Source of the DNA: Stutzerimonas chloritidismutans AW-1 | Lineage (GTDB): Bacteria > Pseudomonadota > Gammaproteobacteria > Pseudomonadales > Pseudomonadaceae | DNA length: 45,742 nt | Direction of reading: 5' to 3' | Assembly: GCF_000495915.1 (NCBI RefSeq) | Contig: NZ_AOFQ01000066.1 | Span: 1 to 45,742 of the forward strand | Translations under genes and position numbers: made by a program | Part shown: piece by piece, positions 41,817 to 45,742 of the stretch | Numbering within the stretch: the stretch's first letter is position 1 | Layout: each line of letters begins with the position of its first letter | Notes under the pieces: generated by a model | What the model was told of the DNA's origin: nothing | Databases searched by the model: none | Seen by the model: the letters and a program-made list of their open reading frames with translations, nothing else

Positions 41817-43182
41817 AGCCCTGAAGCTCGCCGTGGTCGGCCATACCAATGTCGGCAAGACCTCGCTGCTGCGCACCCTGACCCGTGATGCAGGCTTCGG
41901 CGAGGTTTCGCACCGTCCCAGCACCACCCGCCATGTCGAAGGCGCACGGCTGTCGGTGGACGGCGAGGCGCTGCTGGAGTTGTACGACACCCCCGGCCTG
42001 GAAGATGCCATCGCCCTGCTCGATTACCTGGAACGCGTGGAGCGGCCCGGCGAACGCCTCGACGGCCCGGCGCGAACCGCACGCTTTCTCGACGGCAGCG
42101 AGGCGCGCCAGCGCTTCGAGCAGGAAGCCAAGGTGCTGCGCCAGCTGCTCGCCAGCGATGCCGGGCTCTACGTGATCGATGCCCGCGAGCCGGTACTGGC
42201 CAAGTACAAGGACGAGCTGGCGGTACTCGCCGGCTGCGGCAAGCCGCTGCTGCCGGTGCTCAACTTCGTCGCCCAGCCCGGCCATCGCGAGGAGGAATGG
42301 CGTCAGGCGCTGGCCCGCCTCGGCCTGCATGCGCTGGTGCGCTTCGACAGCGTGGCGCCGCCCGTGGACGGCGAGCGCCGGCTGTACGAGAGCCTGGCGC
42401 TGCTGCTGGAACAGGCGCGGCCCAAGCTGCAGCGGCTGATCGAGGACCATGAAGCCCAGGCCGCGGCGCGCCTGGTCAGCGGCCAGCGGCTGATCGCCGA
42501 GCTGCTGGTGGACGTCGCCGCCTGCCGACGCAGCGTGGCCGCACAGCCGGAGCTGGAGCGCGGCGCCATACGTGAATTGCACGACGCCGTGCGTGGCCGC
42601 GAACAGCGCTGCGTCGAATCCCTGCTGCGCCTGTATGCCTTCCGCAAGGAGCAGGCGGCAGCCAGCGACCTGCCACTGCTCGACGGCCGCTGGGGCGACG
42701 ACCTGTTCAATCCGGAAACACTCAAGCAGCTGGGCGTGAAGATCGGCAGTGGTATGGCCGCAGGCGCGGCCGCCGGTGCCGGAGTCGATCTGATGGTCGG
42801 TGGCATCACCCTCGGCGCGGCGGCACTGCTCGGCGCCCTTGCCGGCGGCGGCGCGCAGACCGCGCGGCACTATGGCAATCGCCTACTGGGCAAATTAAAG
42901 GGCCAGCGTGAACTGAGCGTCGATGACGCCGTGCTGCGCCTGCTCGCCCTGCGACAGCGCCAACTGCTCGCCGTGCTCGCCACCCGAGGGCACGCTGCCA
43001 CGGAAGCGATCCGCCTGGCCACTCCGCAGGATCAGGGCTGGCGCGAGGGCAAGCTGCCCGAAGCCCTACAACGCTGTCGCGCGCATCCGGAGTGGTCCTC
43101 GCTCAACCCCGGCGCCCGCCTGCAGGACGGCGAGCGCCAGGCGGCGCTGGATGAGCTGCAGGCCGAACTGCGACAGAGCTGA
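41809..43182 (+). CDS. GTPase-domain protein with DUF3482 C-terminus
   Basis: 457 residues from ATG 41809. The N-terminal TRAFAC-type G domain has a P-loop GHTNVGKT (11-18), a switch region STTRHVEG and the G3 motif DTPG (60-63). The G4 position reads NFVA (152-155) in place of NKxD, so guanine specificity is not assured. The C-terminal DUF3482 part is helical and contains a glycine/alanine-rich stretch (about 312-348, GSGMAAGAAAGAGVDLMVGG and more) like a glycine zipper, which could insert into or sit on the membrane. It overlaps the DUF2868 membrane protein gene, and the two may form a complex at the inner membrane. No known pathway. The extra upstream frame to 41731 is shadow sequence. Confidence 0.82.
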   Translation: MTEALKLAVVGHTNVGKTSLLRTLTRDAGFGEVSHRPSTTRHVEGARLSVDGEALLELYDTPGLEDAIALLDYLERVERPGERLDGPARTARFLDGSEARQRFEQEAKVLRQLLASDAGLYVIDAREPVLAKYKDELAVLAGCGKPLLPVLNFVAQPGHREEEWRQALARLGLHALVRFDSVAPPVDGERRLYESLALLLEQARPKLQRLIEDHEAQAAARLVSGQRLIAELLVDVAACRRSVAAQPELERGAIRELHDAVRGREQRCVESLLRLYAFRKEQAAASDLPLLDGRWGDDLFNPETLKQLGVKIGSGMAAGAAAGAGVDLMVGGITLGAAALLGALAGGGAQTARHYGNRLLGKLKGQRELSVDDAVLRLLALRQRQLLAVLATRGHAATEAIRLATPQDQGWREGKLPEALQRCRAHPEWSSLNPGARLQDGERQAALDELQAELRQS

Positions 43183-43212
43183 CCGGTCTGCAGGCCCCGC
43201 CGTGCGTACGCG

Positions 43213-44124
43213 CTAGGCACGGATCGGCGCACCATCGCCAGCCGCGCTCGGCGCGGGCTGGCGGCCGATGCCCAGGGTGCACAGCGTTGCCAGCATGATC
43301 AGCGACCCACCCGCCCAACCCATCGGCCCCAACCGCTCACCCAGCCAGAGACCGGCGATTATCGCGCCGAACAGCGGTTCGGAGCCCATCAGCAGCGACA
43401 CCCGCGTTGCACTGCTGCGCCCCAGCGCGCGGTTCTGCGCGAACATGGCGAACAGCGTGGCGAACAGCACCAGATACAGCATGGCGAACCAGAAGCCCGG
43501 CTCCACTGGCAGCGCCGGCAGTCCGCCCGGCAGCGACACGCCGAGCAGGATGCAGCCCGCCGCAACGACTCCGCTCTGCACCGCGGTCAGCGCCAGTGCC
43601 GGGATTTCCCGGCCGGCCGTCAATCGCCGGGTCAGGCAGACCAGCACCGCGCGCAGCAACGCGGCGGCCAGCATCAGCGCATCGCCGAGATTGAGCGACA
43701 GCTGCGGGCCGCCGGTCAGCAGCCAGACGCCCGCCAGCGACATCGCGCAGGCTAGGAACAGCGTGTTGTGCGGCCGCTGGCGCAGCAGCAGCCATTCCAT
43801 GAACGGCGTGATCACTACGCACAGGCTGATCAAGAAGGCGGCATTGCTGGCGCTGGTCAGCATCACGCCCCAGGTCTCGCAGAGAAAGATCGCCAGCATC
43901 ACCAGCCCCAGCGGCAGACCGGGGCGCAGCGCCCGGCGGCCGACCCCGCGCAGTTGCGGCAGCAACAGGACGAAGGTCAGGCCGAAGCGAATCGCCAGGA
44001 AACCCAGCACCGGATAGAACAGCAGCGCCTGCTTGGCCACTGCATAGCTGCTGCCCCAGATCAGCGCCACCATCAGCAGCATGCCATCGGCCAGCCACAG
44101 CCCCTGTCTCAACGTGCCTTTCAT
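43213..44124 (-). CDS. EamA/DMT-family inner-membrane transporter
   Basis: 303 residues from ATG 44124. Two EamA repeats with about ten membrane helices: LADGMLLMVALIWGSSYAVAKQAL opens the first, and LRAVLVCLTRRLTAGREIPALALTAVQSG the second, with SLLMGSEPLFGAIIAGLWLGERLGPMGWAGGSLIM as the conserved tail. Family members export amino acids, nucleosides or other metabolites, or drugs; no substrate can be assigned. It diverges from a LysR regulator with 88 bp between starts, which suggests LysR control. Confidence 0.86.
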   Translation of the reverse strand: MKGTLRQGLWLADGMLLMVALIWGSSYAVAKQALLFYPVLGFLAIRFGLTFVLLLPQLRGVGRRALRPGLPLGLVMLAIFLCETWGVMLTSASNAAFLISLCVVITPFMEWLLLRQRPHNTLFLACAMSLAGVWLLTGGPQLSLNLGDALMLAAALLRAVLVCLTRRLTAGREIPALALTAVQSGVVAAGCILLGVSLPGGLPALPVEPGFWFAMLYLVLFATLFAMFAQNRALGRSSATRVSLLMGSEPLFGAIIAGLWLGERLGPMGWAGGSLIMLATLCTLGIGRQPAPSAAGDGAPIRA

Positions 44125-44212
44125 GTTCGAATCCCCGCACCAATCAGGCGCTGATTGTCGGGCCCGCCGCCACGGTCGATAATCCAGCGAAACAGCACAG
44201 GACCTGTTCCGC

Positions 44213-45127
44213 ATGGGAACGAATGACAGCACAGCTCTGCTGCCCTACATGGCCGTGTTCGTGCGGGTGGTCGAGGCCGGCAGCTTCTCCGGCGCCGCGC
44301 GGCGGCTGGGCAGCACACCGTCGGCGGTAAGCCGCCAGGTGGCCCGGCTGGAGCAGGCTCTGGCACTGCGCCTGCTGGAACGCACGACGCGCCAGCTGCG
44401 GCTGAACGAGGCCGGGGCGGAGTTCTACCAGCATTGCCGGGATATGCTCGATGCGGCCGACGCGGCCGTCGCCATCGGCGAACGGCTGATGCGCAGCCCA
44501 GGCGGGCTGGTGCGCCTGAGCGTACCCAAGGCCTATGGCAAGTTCGTCGTCGGGCCGTTGATGCCGGCCTTTCTGCAGCGCTACCCCGAGGTCGATGTGC
44601 AGCTGCGGATCAGCGACCAGAGCCCGGACCTGATCGAGGACGGCTTCGACCTGCTGGTACTGGTCACCGACAACCCACCCGAAGGCCTGGCCGGCAAGCC
44701 ACTCGGACCGGTACGCCAGCTGCTCTGCGCCAGCCCCGAATACCTGCAGCGTCACGGCGAGCCGCAACATCCGCAGGACCTGCTGCGCCATAGCTGTCTG
44801 TATCTGGGAGAAACGGCGGGAGACAATCGCTGGCACCTGCGCCGCGGGGAGCAGCAGGAGACGGTGACGGTGCGCGGTCGCTACATCAGCAACCACAGCG
44901 AGGCGCGGCTGCTGGTGGCGCTGGAACACCTGGGCATCACCTGCCTGCCACACTTCACCGCGGCCCAGGCGCTGGCTGAGGGTCGTTTGCGCGAAGTGCT
45001 GCCGCAGTGGCGCTACACCGGTTCATACCAGGGCGCGGCCTGGCTGCTGTGGCGGCAGAATCATCATCTGCCACCGAAGACGCGGGCACTGATCGACTAT
45101 CTGAGCGAGGCGCTGATCCGCACCTGA
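44213..45127 (+). CDS. LysR-family transcriptional regulator
   Basis: 304 residues. The winged helix-turn-helix is at about 11-70 (YMAVFVRVVEAGSFSGAARRLGSTPSAVSRQVARLEQALALRLLERTTRQL). The effector domain follows, with GLVRLSVPKAYGKFVVGPLMPAFLQRYPEVDVQLRISD, in the CrgA/AaeR-like subgroup. It probably regulates the divergent DMT transporter gene. The gap (44125-44212) contains no clear LysR T-N11-A palindrome that I could single out. Ligand unknown. Confidence 0.88.
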   Translation: MGTNDSTALLPYMAVFVRVVEAGSFSGAARRLGSTPSAVSRQVARLEQALALRLLERTTRQLRLNEAGAEFYQHCRDMLDAADAAVAIGERLMRSPGGLVRLSVPKAYGKFVVGPLMPAFLQRYPEVDVQLRISDQSPDLIEDGFDLLVLVTDNPPEGLAGKPLGPVRQLLCASPEYLQRHGEPQHPQDLLRHSCLYLGETAGDNRWHLRRGEQQETVTVRGRYISNHSEARLLVALEHLGITCLPHFTAAQALAEGRLREVLPQWRYTGSYQGAAWLLWRQNHHLPPKTRALIDYLSEALIRT

Positions 45128-45191
45128 GCGGCATCCGTGCGGGCGAACCGATGCAGGTGGATGGGTCGAGCCTCAACGCCAGCGGCGGCTC

Positions 45192-45220
45192 TGTCCGCAG
45201 ATTTTGGCGCCGGGCGGACA
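45192..45220. repeat. Inverted repeat between convergent lysR and phoU
   Basis: TGTCCGC at 45192-45198 and GCGGACA at 45214-45220 with a 15-base loop containing TTTT. A weak candidate for a shared terminator of lysR and phoU. Confidence 0.3.
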
Positions 45221-45245
45221 TCGCTGCCCGCCCCGCGACCGCGAA

Positions 45246-45742
45246 TCAGCGCTCCTTCGAGCCTTCCACTTCCTCGGCCATGCGCGCCAGGCCCAGGTGG
45301 CGCACGTCGGTGCCGCGCACCAGGTAGATCACCAGTTCGGCGATGTTGCGTGCGTGGTCGCCGATGCGTTCCAGCGAGCGCAGCGCCCAGATCACGCTGA
45401 GCACGCGGGAGATCGAGCGCGGGTCTTCCATCATGTAGGTGACCAGTTCGCGCAGCGCGGTCTTGTATTCGCGGTCGACGGTCTTGTCGTACTGCGCCAC
45501 CGACAGCGCGAGGTCGGCATCGAAGCGGGCAAAGGCGTCGAGCGCTTCCTGCACCATCTTGCGTACCTGGTCGCCGATGTGGCGCACCTCGACATAGCCC
45601 TTGGGCGACTCGCCTTCCTCGCACAGCTGGATGGCGCGGCGGGCGATCTTGGTCGCCTCGTCACCGATGCGCTCAAGGTCGATCACCGACTTGGAAATGC
45701 TGATGATCAGGCGCAGATCGGAGGCTGCCGGCTGACGGCGGG
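45246..45742 (-). CDS. phoU: Phosphate-specific transport regulator PhoU, C-terminal part (cut by window edge)
   Basis: The frame is open to the window edge and reads RRQPAASDLRLIISISKSVIDLERIGDEATKIAR, then VREYKTALRELVTY-like helices and ALRSLERIGDHARNIAELVIYLVRGTDVRH. Two copies of the E-R-I-G-D metal-binding motif (ERIGDEA, ERIGDHA) mark the two PhoU three-helix bundles. PhoU restrains phosphate uptake by Pst and keeps PhoR as phosphatase when phosphate is plentiful. Roughly the first third is missing. Its upstream pst genes should lie beyond the window. Its presence here marks a change from the ancestral order that precedes it, as phoU is far from glpQ in P. aeruginosa. Confidence 0.95.
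   Translation of the reverse strand, partial: RRQPAASDLRLIISISKSVIDLERIGDEATKIARRAIQLCEEGESPKGYVEVRHIGDQVRKMVQEALDAFARFDADLALSVAQYDKTVDREYKTALRELVTYMMEDPRSISRVLSVIWALRSLERIGDHARNIAELVIYLVRGTDVRHLGLARMAEEVEGSKER

Overview
The window is chromosomal DNA of a high-GC gammaproteobacterium of the Pseudomonas/Stutzerimonas (P. stutzeri-like) group. The order ftsY - two M16 peptidases - rsmD - small hypothetical - yheT-type hydrolase - tetR - aldehyde dehydrogenase - Tat protein - GMC oxidoreductase - coaD - fdx - ggt - Na/Pi symporter - small exported protein - mutM - HDOD - pfpI - rlmI-type methylase - ilvD - yitT-type - folA - glpQ matches, from memory, the P. aeruginosa PA0373-to-PA0347 neighbourhood. 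No rRNA, tRNA, CRISPR array, transposase or integrase was recognised.

Layout. (1) 1-5559: 5' part of ftsY (leftward) and a rightward run of two M16-family proteins and rsmD, then a small leftward gene and a YheT-type alpha/beta hydrolase. (2) 5562-17680: a complete seven-gene pel exopolysaccharide operon, pelABCDEFG, transcribed leftward with most genes overlapping or nearly touching. It sits precisely between the yheT-type gene and the tetR gene, which I recall as neighbours in P. aeruginosa, where pel is elsewhere; it looks like a clean operon insertion in a convergent intergenic gap. (3) 17807-22200: a TetR regulator divergent from an aldehyde dehydrogenase / Tat-signal protein / GMC flavoprotein operon, with a perfect 16-bp palindrome lying between the -35 and -10 of the divergent promoter. 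(4) 22306-30985: housekeeping genes coaD, fdx, ggt, a Na/phosphate symporter, mutM, an HDOD protein, a PfpI/DJ-1 protein and an rRNA methylase. mutM is frameshifted by a 22-bp insertion containing a 13-bp direct repeat and a run of seven C.

(5) 31062-31910: a secreted cutinase whose catalytic Ser/Asp/His fall at the same mature positions as in the PET-hydrolysing P. mendocina cutinase. (6) 32409-41816 and on to 43182: ilvD, a DUF4153 membrane protein, an FAD oxidoreductase, a YfcE-like phosphoesterase, a YitT protein, folA, a periplasmic glycerophosphodiesterase, and an overlapping pair made of a DUF2868 membrane protein and a DUF3482 GTPase of unknown function. (7) 43213-45742: a divergent DMT exporter / LysR regulator pair and the 3' part of phoU.

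The strongest leads are the broken (possibly length-switchable) mutM, the TetR operator in the promoter spacer with a putative two-subunit, Tat-exported GMC dehydrogenase behind it, the pel insertion, the cutinase, and the DUF2868/DUF3482 pair. All annotation was made by eye; family names come from recognised motifs and remembered homologues, not from database searches.
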